Both the position numbers and the translations under genes were made by a program. This document shows, one piece after another, positions 23,100 through 34,815 of a stretch of 64,000 bases of DNA. The notes beneath the pieces are model-generated. The model had not been told where the DNA came from and searched no databases. It worked only from the letters and a program-made list of their open reading frames with translations. The stretch comes from Neoceratodus forsteri (taxonomy: Eukaryota > Chordata > Ceratodontiformes > Ceratodontidae): contig CM057452.1 in the NCBI GenBank assembly GCA_016271365.2, positions 1,241,641,001 through 1,241,705,000 of the forward strand. Reading direction: 5' to 3'. The stretch's first letter is position 1, and each line of letters begins with the position of its first letter.

Positions 23100-23414
23100 T
23101 CCACTGACAAGGGATTGCTAGAGATTCCCAGGGTTCATTTAAAGACATCTGGGGTCAGATCTTTTAGTTTTATGACCCCAACCCTGCGGAGATTGCCCGA
23201 CCATCCAAAGCTTTAAAGTAGCATTAAAAACATTTCTTTTTAGTGTAGCATATCATGACTTTTAATGTCGCTGCCATGAGTTTAATTTTATTTATGGTTT
23301 TAAAACTGTTTTATTTATTGATTTATTTTATTATGTTATGTACAAGTGCCTTGGTTTCAGAAAGGCGCTTTTTGTAAATAAAGTTTAATTTGATTTGATT
23401 TGAATATTATACAT

Positions 23415-24285
23415 TTTCACTTCCTGAATGTTTCTATTTCTTTTATTTGCTGCTGATGCTCAGTGTCAGGCTCCCTCCAACTGAGTCCTTCCACAGCACC
23501 TGTTAAAGCACTTTACTGTACAGAATGCATAACATACTTGCAGCAAAAGACTTGGTTAGATATTTCCAGATAGTTTGCAATATTTCCAAAAAGATTCTCT
23601 CCTGTGATCCTACTATGGAACTGCAGGCTGGTGGGGAATTTCTTTAGAGATATCAAAAATATTTCAGAAAATATCTGGTCATGTATTTGACTACAGCTGT
23701 ATATTAAAATCTCATTTCATAAATGTTTTTCAATTCCAGGAAATCATGTATGCTGCTGCTATATGATTCTGCTGCACTGTCTTAATGTCCCTCCACAGCA
23801 CCTCATGTAAAACACCATAATGCACAGAAAATCTCAATAGATTAATGTACTGTTTCCTGAATGTTCTTAAGTGTAACACATTATATATGTTGCTGCTATA
23901 CTCTGCTGCTGCACTGTGTCAACATCCCTCCATAGACCTCTTGTAAATGACTGTAGTGCACAGAAAATTTCACTATATTAACTTCTCATTTCCCAAATGT
24001 TTTTTCCAGCCGCAGAAACTGGGCATGGTATTGCAATATGCTGTTGCAGTGCTGTGTCAGGGTCCCTACAGAACACCTCTTATAATGTGCCATAGTGCAC
24101 AGAATGTCTCACTATATTGAATTTCTCTTTTCCAAAATGTTTCTCAGGTCTCAGAATTTATACTTGGCGCTGCTATATGCTGTGGCTGTGCTGTCAGTGT
24201 CACTCCACAACATCTCCTGTTAAGCACCATAGTGCACAGAAAATATCACTATATTAAATTTAAATTTCTTGAATGTTTCTTAAGC
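23415..24285. repeat. tandem repeat, unit about 136-139 bp
   Basis: Units share the blocks GCTGCTATATGCTG..GCTG, GTCCCTCCACA and AGTGCACAGAAAATNTCACTATATTA. The GCACAGAA block starts at 23822, 23958, 24097 and 24233, giving periods of 136, 139 and 136 bp. A diverged earlier unit ends near 23520. Divergence between units is substantial, so this is an old array. It has no coding content. Confidence 0.8.
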
Positions 24286-27200
24286 TCCAAAAAGGAGGTT
24301 GTTTCTTGCAGAGGCAGATTCCTGCGAGGCAATTATATATTCCAATTGGAATAGTTAGGCACTGCTGAAAAGCCTACAAGACTGAGTCTGCAGTTTTAAT
24401 TTTTATTTATTTATTTGTAATTTGGTGACCAGGAAAGACACACTAGACATTAGAAGAGGCAGACAAGCATGACTCTACTGGGTTAAGTGCCCTGGGTAAA
24501 AGTGTATTGAGACATGAAAAAGAAAGGAGAATCAGCTAGAGTGGTGGTAAATTTACCTACAGGCACAGCACCACAACCTAAGAAAACGTGAAATAGGACA
24601 AAAAGGAATAATATGACAATCATAAAGAATTAACTCAGGAAGAGAAGACTGTGTGCAGAAATTTATAGTTTCTCATATAGGAAGCAACCCTCACAGTCCT
24701 CCTGAATGGAGTTATCCTTAAATGACAATTATTTTTCCATGAGGGTTTAATCCTTTCTGCTAGCTGGCATATTGTCAATGCCAACAGTGTAATGTTCATT
24801 ATCAACATCTTCACCAGTGGCACCACCTTCATGTGGCAGGAATGGAGAGATAACTGTGTACCATGGAATCTGCCCCACATTCATTTTAATAAATATTCAC
24901 ATACTAGCATTTTCTTTTTGGTGGCAGGCTTGTGCACCAGTCCTTCAAAATGGCCCCATGATGAACTGAAGACATGCTTAACACTGATACTCAAGGGTGG
25001 ACAGTATATGTATTTTATAGCTACTGAGGTCAGTGCTATCTAGTCAGCGAGATTGCCACTCCAGTATAGCAAGGGCTCATATTGATGCTAAGGTGCCTAT
25101 TGTCCATCTAATATGCATTTCCAATTGTTCCACTGCATGAAATCCTGCTCACTCAACTGCTTCCTGCTCCTCATTTTCTTTACATCTTTGAATACAGCCA
25201 ACTACAACACATCCCACATTGGTTTGCTTGTGATATTGTCTTTTCTCTTTGATGTTTTTTCATCCAGTTTCTCATGCAGCATGTTAGTAAGACTCAGTCT
25301 CTGCTGTTCAGGTTCAGCTTGTGTCTTTGTTAACTGGGTATTTAGCATCTGTGCCAAATGTACCCATCTTATTAACAGGTCAGTCAAATTTTGCACCTGA
25401 TAAAGGCCACCTTAAATGATGGATGCAAGCATGGTGCTGCAGCAGTTTGTTCTGTATCTGCAGGTGCTGCAGCTGCTCACGGGCCTTTCCAGAATTGGCA
25501 AAATGGGCACAGATGCAATGGTCAGCAGTTCACATTGCCTTAATATTTGGCTATTTTAGAAACTTCAGAACAAGAAGATTAAGAAAGTTTTTGCAGGAAT
25601 GGAACCCTGTGAAACAATACATCACTGATACAGTACATTTCACAACACTGAAATCATTCTCACTTGCAATGAAACCTGCCTTGAGTGAATGGGGGTGAAG
25701 CCACTGATCAGTCTCTGTCAGGACTAAGGCTAACATTTTCTGAGCTGTGTATGAACCACTGACACTCTTCATTACCAGTCTGGCATGCTCTTGAATACCT
25801 GGCATGTCACTACATATGCAATTTAGCTTAAAGCAGTTTCACCCTAGCCTACCCCAAGACAAATACTACCTCAGGCATCTATGCTTTGCGTCCTGTAATG
25901 TACAGACAATAGCTACCAGTTGTTTGCCCACTGGTCTACATATCCATACAAAGGTGTATGTATGGTTCTGTCTAATAATGCAGGCCATGGGTTACTGTGT
26001 ATGACACTGTCCTATGCAGTTCAGGAATTCATGTGTCGGAAATGAAGTTTAGCATGGACAGGCATGGACGATCTACCTTTGAAACCTCACATTTGCAAAA
26101 AAAACTTGAGAATGATGACAGATTAATGGCCATCATTTCAGCTGTCACTGCATTTAATTCTCATGAAATAAGATTTGGTTGGTATTTTGAATGTTGCTCA
26201 TACATGCTTTGCAGCATAGCAGGGACATTTCTTGGAGTGGGGCTTTCAAACAGCTGGCTTTGCCATGGCAACATTGTTGGTGAGGTGATATTTAACTCCT
26301 CCTGAGGCTGTATATTTGGTGTTCTTATGTAACAACTGATTTTTGTGGTTCCTGCATTGACATTAATGTTGTTCTATGACAGGCAGTACTATTACTACTC
26401 AATCACCTGCTGTTATGCCCACAAATAGGCAGTCCTACAGACTCCTTCTCTGCTCTGTGTTCTTCCTCATTCACCACTCACTCTCTCCAGCTGGTATATA
26501 TCTGATTCACTTTTGACTGCTCCAGCTAATTATGAAAACTAGTGTCCCCATGCTCCTGTATGGGCTTGCTTCTGGTGGTGAGTCCAGAAAAAAAAAGTAA
26601 TGTGAATTTAGATGTTTGTGTTGCCCACCATTGACAAGGTTTTTGCCCTTTTTTAACTGTTAAAACAAGCTTGACAAAGCTGAAGTACAGAGACTGCATC
26701 ACCATCAGGGTCACGTATACATAAATCCAAAACTAGGGATTTAGATCTCCTTAATTTGACATGAGACAGGGAAGGTGTGATAGTGGTTAGATCAGCTGTT
26801 GTTTTGTGTAGTGCTCTGCAAACATTAGCATGAGATTTTGTGCCACTGGGTGTAACAGGCTTATCACTAGGAGGAAAAAGAAGTGTAGGATTGGGAGGGG
26901 ACTTTGATATTTACATATGAAAATACAGATCTAGAAACTAGACTAACCCCATGATCAGTACTACTCTGCTTCCTTTTCTTTTCAAGCTTAAATAGAGGAT
27001 CTGAATCATCATCCCACAGCCACTAATATTCTCTTTATGGGCTATAGCATCAACATCACATTCTTCAGGTTCTCTCTCTTTGCCCATAGTTTCAAAATTA
27101 TAGGATTTCAGACTGCTCAGGATTTTCATCTTGTGACTCATGCTCCAGCTCCACACCTTCATTAGGGAATGATACAGTACAACAGCATTTCTTCTCAGTA

Positions 27201-27340
27201 ATTTTTATATGCCTAATATTTTTATGATATCATGGAAGGAATGGCAAAATTAAAGAAAAAAACTGAATTAAAACTAATAAACAGCAAAGGAAGGCATGTG
27301 GGCACCCATGAGGAAGAGCTGTACTTGTGACATAGACCAA
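24286..27340. other. unrecognised, about 3 kb
   Basis: I could not assign this region. It contains short frames on both strands (for example minus 25551-25805 and plus 25997-26305) with no domain I recognise. There is a (TTTA)n stretch at about 24402-24420. It may be an old DNA transposon or intron/intergenic sequence. No terminal inverted repeats were found by eye. Confidence 0.5.
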
Positions 27341-27344
27341 GTTC

Positions 27345-28250
27345 CAAGATGGCTGGGTGAAGTAAACGCTGGCACATAGGGTGGTAGTCTCTCCATGAGA
27401 AGCAGCAAATGCGTTGATTAGCTAAAAACAAATTATCTGAAGTAGAATCAGAACTGCGATAAAGGAGAAGCCTGAATGATTGAAAGCTCGGGATAGGAAC
27501 TGTCTAAACGCATTAGATGAGCAAAAGAAATCTCTAAACAGTATTCTGCTGAAAAAGGAAGAAATAAGGAAGGATGATGAGAGCTTCTAAAGTGTAAACC
27601 AGAATGTTATCTCCCAGTTTACTGGACCTGACAGATCTTCATATGGTAACAACACCTTTTTCACCTTTATCACCATTTCTTGCTACATCTGTAGAAATAA
27701 AACAACAGTCAAAAGGTAAGATATCATCTTATTTTGAGGCTCAGAGAGCAGGATGGAAAGAATACAAAAGGGTGCAATCATGAAAGTGGACCGCAACAAG
27801 AAATAACAAAGGGAAGAAGGTAGTGATGATAAAATAGATACAGAACAAGTCAAAAACATTTTAGGTACCGAGAAGACAATACTGAAATTCTAACAAATTT
27901 CTTTAACCTAGCTTACCTGGACACTGAAAGGGAAAGGGAAAAAGTCTGAAAAATCAAAACTTAAATTATACAAGTATGCTTACTACAAAACCTGCTGAAG
28001 AGTCAATAAACACAGAGGAACAACAAAACATGGATGAATCAATAAATGGCACAGAAGAAACAAGGACCACACAGGCAGCAAATATAGCTAGTAACATTAT
28101 AGAAAAGAGAAAGGAAAAAGAAAAGAAGAATATAGATGAAATAATCATAGAGGCAGTGAAAGACTTGAAAAGAACATCAGAACCAAGACAATAGTGTGGA
28201 AAAATGGTATTTGAAACAAGGGCTCAGAATAAATACTATTAAAGAACGGA
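27345..28250 (+). mobile_element. possible 5' end of an L1-type element
   Basis: The segment begins CCAAGATGGCTGGG, a start typical of L1 5' UTRs. It is followed by A-rich sequence and a small Lys/Glu-rich open frame at 27976-28194 (NIIEKRKEKEKKNIDEIIIE) that could be a coiled-coil N-terminal part of an ORF1. No RRM or endonuclease is seen before the microsatellite at 28254. Assignment is weak. The idea that the rest of this element lies beyond the large inverted block, at 44.05 kb, is treated as a finding. Confidence 0.3.
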
Positions 28251-28253
28251 ACA

Positions 28254-28293
28254 TGTATATATTTATATATATATATATATGTATATATACAGT

Positions 28294-28348
<55 letters not shown>

Positions 28349-28350
28349 TA
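28254..28350. repeat. (TA)n then (GA)n microsatellite
   Basis: TA runs broken by GT occupy 28254-28324 and GA occupies 28324-28350. They abut the left terminus (TTCATG) of the large inverted-repeat block. Confidence 0.95.
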
Positions 28351-28760
28351 TTCATGCAAAACTGCACTTAATGGATTAGTTAGGGTTAAAACAATAAAAG
28401 CGGGGAAATGAAATGTTAGGGTTGCACCCCTACCCCCCCAACACAACCCACACACCCATCCTCCACAGACTGATGGACACTTGGATGTGTTAATGGGTCG
28501 CGTGGCCCAACTCTCAACCCATTCCATGTGTAAGCAGGTTGACACGCTACAATAAAGGAGAATGGGGTGAGAGTTAGGTCTCACGACCCCATGGCACACC
28601 CCAGCATCTGTCAGTCTGTGGAGGATGGATGTGTGGGTTGTGTGTGGGGGGGGTAGAGTCTCAACCCTAATGTTTCATTTCCTCACTTTTGTTGCTTTAA
28701 CCCTAATTGATGCATTAAACACAGTTTTTTGCCATGAATGTCCTTACTTTTTGAAAAAGT
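28351..28760. repeat. palindrome family, copy 1 (about 410 bp)
   Basis: The two halves are inverted copies across a centre near 28545. The left has GTTAGGGTTGCACCCCTACC and CATCCTCCACAGACTGA; the right has TCAGTCTGTGGAGGATG and CTCAACCCTAATGTTTCATT. Complementarity continues inward through GGGTCGCGTGG on the left and CTCACGACCC on the right. As single-stranded DNA or RNA it would fold into a hairpin with arms of about 190 bp. Confidence 0.85.
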
Positions 28761-29886
28761 GTAATATAACTAGTAAAAAAAACATGTATCGGTGGGAGCG
28801 TGGAGCCCCACCAAGTTGACCATTTCTACATAACAATATGCATAGCTACAGGACCATACAGCAGCCCTATAGGGCAAGAAACCCTTGTAACACTAATTTG
28901 CTGATATGTCAGGAACCATGGTAGGTAGAAACAAAATTCAAGTATCATTGTAATCATCACAGCAAGTACTGTATGTGACAACGTAACTACAGAACCCGTA
29001 TCTTGCATCATTTTCAAGACATGGCACTGAAATGCACTGGACAGGCACTCTTTGAACCCTTGCGATACTAATTTAACAATATCTCATGAACCATGCAACC
29101 CATGGAAAAAATTCCATTTCAGGCATACTATATGGTTTCAAATGTTGTTCCAGCGGCATAGATCACCTCAGCTGCCAGTAGCAAAAACTCTGTATCTCAC
29201 TTCATTTCTGAGATATGGGCTCTGAAAGGTGTGATAGACCACGCAATGTTATCCTATGTGGATAATCTCAACCTTGTGATGGTGTATCTATGGAACCACT
29301 TAATTCCCCAACACCTAAACAGCATAATTCACACCTGTAGGGAATTCCATCAAAACCCTGTAAATTTCAAGTAAAAAGATCAAACTGTTAATTTTAAAGT
29401 TTTATACCTTTAAAAATTCTTCATTTGTGAGACAGCAAAATCTTGGGCCTTCAGATCAATCCTAATCCATAAACTAGCAAAATTCTAGTCCACGAGGGGA
29501 CATCTGGTCATGCCATCAGGGACATCTGGTCACTCCATCAGGGAAATTTGGTCATAAAATTCTGGCTATCTGGTCACACCATGATGGACAAAGCTCGCTA
29601 ATCAGGATCATCTCACAGATTAGGATTTTGTAGGCTCACAAACTAGGATCATTAGCGCGACACGAAAGAAGAATTTTACATTTTTAAAAAGCTATTTTTT
29701 TGACAAAAATGAACCAAACCAAAGGCATGGCTTTGTAGAGGGCATCACCCTGAACAAATCCCATGCCTCATTTGGCCCAAAAGTCACCCATAGACAAAGC
29801 TACGACATTTTGTTTGGCTGAAAAACTGAAAAAAAAGATGGTGGCTCACAGACAAAGAATTTTTCTGATGGACTAGGATTTTACTT
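28761..29886. repeat. left arm of the large inverted block
   Basis: This is inverted relative to 40.02-41.13 kb, for example GCAGCCCTATAGGGC at about 28849 against CCTATAGGGCTGCTG at about 40999. A local run of four short repeats, GGGACATCTGGTCA-like, lies at 29498-29590. It is non-coding. Confidence 0.75.
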
Positions 29887-31188
29887 CATAGATACATAGA
29901 TACATAGACAGTGTCGGCAGATAAGGGCCTATGGCCGACCCAGTCTGCCCATTTGAGCCTGTAAGTTCAGTTTGTTTTCCTAGAAGTCTGTTTCCCCTTA
30001 CCCTTGACCTCTAGAATTCCTTTATGTCTATCCCATGCATTCTTAAATCCCGTGATTGTTTCAGCCCCCACCACTTCCTCTGGCAGGGTGTTCCACTTGT
30101 CCACCACCCGTTCTGTGAAGAAATTCTTTCTCATGTTTCCTCTGAATCGTCCTCCCTCCAACTTCATCCCATGCCCTCTAGTCCTGGAACATCTTTTTGC
30201 TTAAAATAGTGTTTTCCTGCACCCTGTTCCTCCCTGTAAGATACTTGTATGTCTCTATCATATCCCTCTCCCTCCTCTCCTCCAGGAGTACATGTTCAGT
30301 TCCTTCAACCTGTCTTCATTGGACTTGTGATGCAATCCATGCACCATCTTTGTTGCCCTCCTCTGAACCTTCTCTACCCTGTCTATGTCCTTACGTAGGT
30401 ATGGTCTCCAGAACTGTACACTGTACTCCAGGTGGGGCCTCGCTAGTGTCTTGTATAGTGGAATTATGACCTCCCTTTTCCTGCTGGTGATGCCCCTGCC
30501 TATACATCCCAGCATCCTATTTGCTTTACCTGCTGCCTTGTCACACTGTTTCCCTACCTTGAGGTCGTCAGAGATGACAACCCCAAGATCCCTTTCCTGC
30601 TTGGTGCATGCTATATCCTCACCCCCCAACTGATATATTGTGCCAGGGTTTTTGTGCCCCATATGCATTATCTTGCACTTCTTTGCATTGAATTTCAACT
30701 GCCAAACCCCTGACCATTCTTCAAGTTTCTGCAGGTCGCTTCTCATTCTGTCTACACCCTCTGGTGTGTCTACTCTGTTACAGAGCTTTGTGTCATCAGC
30801 GAACAGTGAAATTCTGCCTCTAGATCCTGTGCAATGTCCCTGATGAAGATGTTGAATAGGACCGGTCCCAGCACTGATCCCCTTGTAGCCCACTGGTCAC
30901 TCTTCCTCTGTGGAGTGACAGCCATTTACCACCACCCTCTGTGTCCTGCCACCCAGCCAGTTACCTACCCACCACACTACTGTCCTTCCCACACCCATAT
31001 TCCCCAGTTTGTGTAATAGTCTTCTATGTGGCACAGTGTCAAAGGCCTTGCTGAAGTCCAGATAGGCCATGTCCACTGCCCTCCCCTGATCTACCTCCCT
31101 AGTCACCCAGTCAAAAAATTCAACGAGGTTGGTCTGACATGATCTCCCCCTGGTGAAACATGAGGTAGCAAAATCCTTGACCATGATA
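29887..31188 (-). mobile_element. CR1 LINE copy 2, 5'-truncated, in the left arm
   Basis: The 3' tail at 29887-29909 is CATAGATACATAGATACATA on the plus strand. RT frames are 30897-31184 (VEFFDWVTREVDQG, LDFSKAFDTVPHRRLL), 30258-30893 (LFADDTKLCNRVDTPEGVDR, WQLKFNAKKCKIMHMG, ERDLGVVISDDLKVGKQCD, LEYSVQFWRPYLRKDIDRVE) and 29967-30167 (FFTERVVDKWNTLPEEVVG). FADD codons are at 30792-30803, intact. Coding starts mid-RT, so this is a standard 5' truncation at about 31188. Frame breaks are few and the 212-codon frame is continuous, so it is younger than the surrounding arm. It resembles CR1 copy 1 but has a different tail repeat, suggesting a separate subfamily. Confidence 0.9.
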
Positions 31189-31610
31189 CCATTCTTAGTT
31201 CACAAAAAATACATATACATTTTGGAGTGAACTGCGCATGCTCAGAACTCAAAAATTAAAAATGTAATAACTTTTGAACAGATTAATATTTTATTACCAA
31301 ACCAGTGCTGGGTTGTTCCTTCACCCAAACTCATTCTATGTTCCACATTTCAGACTAAAAGACTACATAGTGTGGTTGCAGCGCCATGGCAAAAACTGCA
31401 TCAAAAGTGGCGAAAAGTGTATTTTTGGCCATTTTGTTGAGCAGAAACCATATGTCAGACCAAACTGCAACTTGGTAGATCAAGAGATCTGCCATACCAG
31501 ACCACACATTTTAAATCTGGTGCAATCTGTTGAACAGTTGCAAAGTTATTAATGTGCAAAATTTGAGGTTTAACATTAAATGCCTACTCAGCCCTAACTA
31601 TAGAGGCATG
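31189..31610. repeat. left arm continued after the CR1
   Basis: This is inverted relative to 40.02-40.40 kb and 38.93-39.29 kb. The phrase TTAATGTTAAACCTCAAATT, read on the minus strand here, is found on the plus strand at 38939. It shows that the CR1 interrupted a once continuous arm. Confidence 0.8.
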
Positions 31611-32699
31611 ACCGCTCCCCTATAACATGTATGTGTGTATATATATATATATATAAATATATATATGAAATGAAGGAAAAGGGAGATAAAAACAAATGAA
31701 AGAAAGAGAAAATAAATATATAGGATACATGATGGGCAGGAGTGGAATATGGAAAATATTTTCACTCCTACAGAGTGAGCTCTGGATAGTTCACGAGTGC
31801 CGAAGACACAAGTGAAATATACAGTGCTCATGATGCAGGAGTGAAAATATTTTACATATTCCACGATCTGCACATCATGTGTGCTATTTATTCCATGGAA
31901 GTGAGATCAATTTCAGTGAGAAAGAGAGATGTGTGGTTTTGTGAAGTTCATTCAAGTTGTACTAATGGTGGTGCTGTGTTTTGGTAGTGTGTGAGTTTGT
32001 ATGAATGAGTGATAAAGTGTTTTGTTATTGGTTGATGTGTTTGTATGCATGTGTGTGTTGATTGGGTGTGGTGTGGTGTGTTCTGGATGTTGATTGGCTA
32101 TGTGGGGCAGGGGACGTTTTTAAGTTTTGTGCTAGTAGACATAGTCACGATTTGCATTTCCAGGTATGTGTGTATTTCTGGATGTGAATATTATATTAAT
32201 TTACAGGTTTTCGGATGTATGTTTATAATCCTTTGTGCAGATTTGAAATCTGTTGTGCTGCTCACTGTGTTATGTTTAAAGGTGCATTTCTTACAGCAGT
32301 GCCAGTATTGCGAGATAGTTGTGTGCTTGTTGTGAGTTGTGGACAAAGTATTTTAAAGTAAAAAGCAGTAAGTCATGAGTTTTAAATACTGTAAAATTGT
32401 TATAATGCAATATCTGTGCTTCTATGTTTGGAGATATGAATCAGCTGATTGTTCAGAGGCATCGTGTGGTTTAATCTGAGTCAGAATCCAATGCAGTTTG
32501 AAATGCAGCATGAGAGATTTGCAGCTTGCTAGACTAAAAAGGATTGCTGCACGAGAGTGTCGTTATGTATGTTAGTTGTGTTCATAAGATTAAAGGGAGT
32601 GTTTCAGAAGTAAGCAATTAGAGGGTTGTTTGTTAGTGCTTTCACATACAGGTGGGTGACGTCAGCAGAGTAGGTATAAACAGTATTTATTTTTAGTCA
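31611..32699. other. unassigned stretch with a (TA)n run at 31638-31666
   Basis: The first 30 bases still match the right arm (AACTATAGAGGCATGACCGC against the inverted TTATAGGAGCACGG region near 39985). The remainder, including a GT-rich part at 31940-32340, has no assignment. Confidence 0.5.
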
Positions 32700-32893
32700 T
32701 TTAATCTGAAGTAACACACTAAGCTGAAAGCTTTTTTACAGGTGTGACCTGAAAGCACAGGGAAGTTGTGACTTGCTCTGGGTCACACAGTATGCAAGTG
32801 GAAGCTGTGGGATTGAAACCCAGGTCTGGTCTGCTGGATGTCACTAGATTTGCAGCTCAAAGCCTTAAACCACTGTGCTATACTGCCTCCCAT
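32700..32893 (-). mobile_element. MIR-type tRNA-derived SINE
   Basis: Read on the minus strand, the 5' end is GGCAGTATAGCACAGTGGTT, which contains an A-box-like segment. It is followed by a B-box-like GGTTTCAATCC (plus strand 32810-32820) and the conserved core ACTGTGTGACCCAGAGCAAG. This layout (AGTATAG..GTGG..GGGTTCRAATCC..TGTGTGACC) is that of MIR and related CORE-SINEs of tetrapods. It is truncated or diverged after about 190 bp, and no clear L2-like 3' tail remains. It lies inside the large inverted block. Confidence 0.8.
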
Positions 32894-33004
32894 TTTAACT
32901 CTGCTGACTCAGGAGAATTTATTTCAGTGCAGTGGAAATAATATGATTTATTCCACTGGAATTGATCTCACCCCCATGGTATAAATGTATATGAATAAAA
33001 AAAT

Positions 33005-33540
33005 AATTAATGCATCATTAGGGTTGAACCAGTAAAAGTAGGGAAATGCAACCCTAGCGTTCCAAAGCATAAATCCCCACTCCCACTGCATATGCAGGAA
33101 CAGGCATAAGTGGAACTTAGGATTCCCAACACCCCACCGCCAATCTTGGCTTCCAATTGGAAGCCACCAACCCCACCCTGCATGCAGAAACAGGTGTGAC
33201 GTGTGTACCTTGGCATTTCAAACCCTAATGCTCACACCATTCTCTTATTCTGTACCCATCTTACCTTACTTAGTTTTAGAATGGGCTGAGTATTAGGGTT
33301 AGAAACAGCAAGGTACACCTTTCACAACTATTCCTGCATGCAGGGTGGGGGTGGGGTCTTACTATTGGAAGCTGAGGGTGGGGGTATAGTGTTGGGAAGC
33401 CTGATATCCCCTCATGCCTTTTCCTGCATGCACAGTGTGAGTGAGGCATTATGATTGGGAACCATAAGGTTTCATTCCCCTACTTTTACTGGTTCAACCT
33501 AACGGTACATTAACACAGGTTTTTGCATGAATGTCCTTAT
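33005..33540. repeat. palindrome family, copy 3, diverged (about 530 bp)
   Basis: The outer halves are inverted copies: GAACCAGTAAAAGTAGGGAA on the left and CCCTACTTTTACTGGTTCAA on the right. Inside, CACCCTGCATGCAG pairs with CTGCATGCAGGGTG. The right end continues GCATGAATGTCCTTA, the same flank as copy 1, so it belongs to the same family. Confidence 0.8.
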
Positions 33541-33984
33541 TTTTTCAAATAGTTTATTTTTTCTTGCCCTGTACCCATAGCCACACTGAAGGCAGGAAAA
33601 AAAAAGAAACTTTTATTTGAGATTTCAGGGACTGTTAAATTTCTTGCCCCCCCCCACACACACACACTGCAATCTCACTCTCTCTCTCTCCTCTGCATGG
33701 CACAAGTCAAAGATTTATTTTGCCAACCTGTTCTTGCCCTGACCACACAGCCACACTGAAGCCAGAAAAAAAGATAGTTTTACTTGGTATTTCTGGGACT
33801 GTTAAAGTTCTCGTGGGCCCCCTCCCTGTAGTCTCTCTCTCTCTCTCTCTCTCTCCCCTTTAGATGGCATAAGTCAAAGTTCTATTTTGGCAGCCTGCCC
33901 TTGCCCTGTACACACAGACCCACTGATGCCAGGAAGAAAAAAAAGTTTATTTGGGATTTCTGGGACTGTGAAATTTATTATGTC

Positions 33985-34021
<37 letters not shown>

Positions 34022-34183
34022 TCTCTCTCTCTCTCTCTCTCTTTCTCTCTCCTCTGGATGGCACAAATCAAAGATTTATTTTGCCAGCATGCCCTTGCCC
34101 TGTATACACAGCCACACTAAAGGAAGTAAAAAAGAAATTTGTATTTGGGATTTCTGGGACTTAAATGTCTTGTGGCCCCCCAA

Positions 34184-34237
<54 letters not shown>

Positions 34238-34569
34238 CCCCTCCCCCTCTGGATGGCACAAGTCAAAAATGTATTTTGCCAGCTTACCCTTTCCCAGTAC
34301 ACATACTCACACTGATGCCAGGAAAAAAAAAACTTATTTGGGATTTCTGGGACTATTAAATATCTCATGGCCCCCCTCACAGTCTCTCTCTGTCTCTCTC
34401 CCTCTCTATGTCTCTGTCTTTCCCCTCTGGATGGCACAAGTGAAAGATTTTTTTTTTGCCAGCCTGCCCTTGAACTGTACACATAGCCACACTAAAGGCA
34501 GGAAAAAAATGAAAGTTTTATTTTAGATTTCTGGGACTGTAATATTTCATGTGGCCACCCACCCCACAA

Positions 34570-34605
<36 letters not shown>

Positions 34606-34815
34606 GTATGGCACGAGTCAAAGATTTATTTTGCCAGCTTGCCCTGCCTTGTCTGAACAACACCACCACACTGAGGTCAGAAAAAGGAAAAACATTTTTA
34701 TTGGATTTCTGGGACCATAACATTTCTCTTGGGCCCCCAGTAGTCTCTCTGTCTTCTCTGGATGTGGATGGCACAAGTCAAAGATTTACTGCACACCCAT
34801 CCCTCCATAGCTGCA
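33541..34815. repeat. minisatellite, seven units of 167-195 bp with CT runs
   Basis: Each unit contains a CTTGCCCTGTACACACAGCC-like block, an A-rich run, GGGATTTCTGGGACTGT and a (CT)n tract, then GGATGGCACAAGTCAAAGAT. The first block starts near 33563, 33732, 33899, 34093, 34288, 34467 and 34640. Unit length varies mainly with the CT/CA tract (for example CA at 33992-34018 and CT at 34019-34050, 34190-34228 and 34571-34602). The long Ser/Leu-rich or Arg/Glu-rich frames here are products of the CT tracts and are not genes. Confidence 0.92.

Larger units (their letters stand above)
17774..23402 (+). mobile_element. L2-clade LINE copy 2, nearly complete
   Basis: This is the longest L2 in the window, with a presumed 5' UTR from CCAAGATGGTGGCC (17773) to about 19160, endonuclease, RT and 3' end. 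The 3' end has the conserved stem region TGTACAAGTGCCTTGG..GGCGC, an AATAAA and the short tandem tail TTTGATTTGATTTG at 23388-23402, which is characteristic of L2/CR1 3' ends. It is interrupted within the endonuclease by a 960-bp TTAA-flanked element (19551-20510). Without the insert it is about 4.7 kb. Only a few frame breaks separate its long open segments, so it is younger than copies 3 and 4. Confidence 0.88.

Noticed and set aside
25551..26305. Frames suggesting a Harbinger or Myb/SANT-like transposon protein
   Set aside because: No catalytic or DNA-binding motif could be confirmed and no terminal inverted repeats were found.
28177..28599. 140-codon minus frame with Leu/Ser/Ile/Tyr runs
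   Set aside because: It crosses the (TA)n/(GA)n microsatellite and one palindrome arm; its composition is explained by the simple repeats.
33874..34526. Long Ser/Leu-rich and Arg/Glu-rich open frames on both strands
   Set aside because: They are translations of (CT)n/(GA)n tracts inside the minisatellite and carry no domain.
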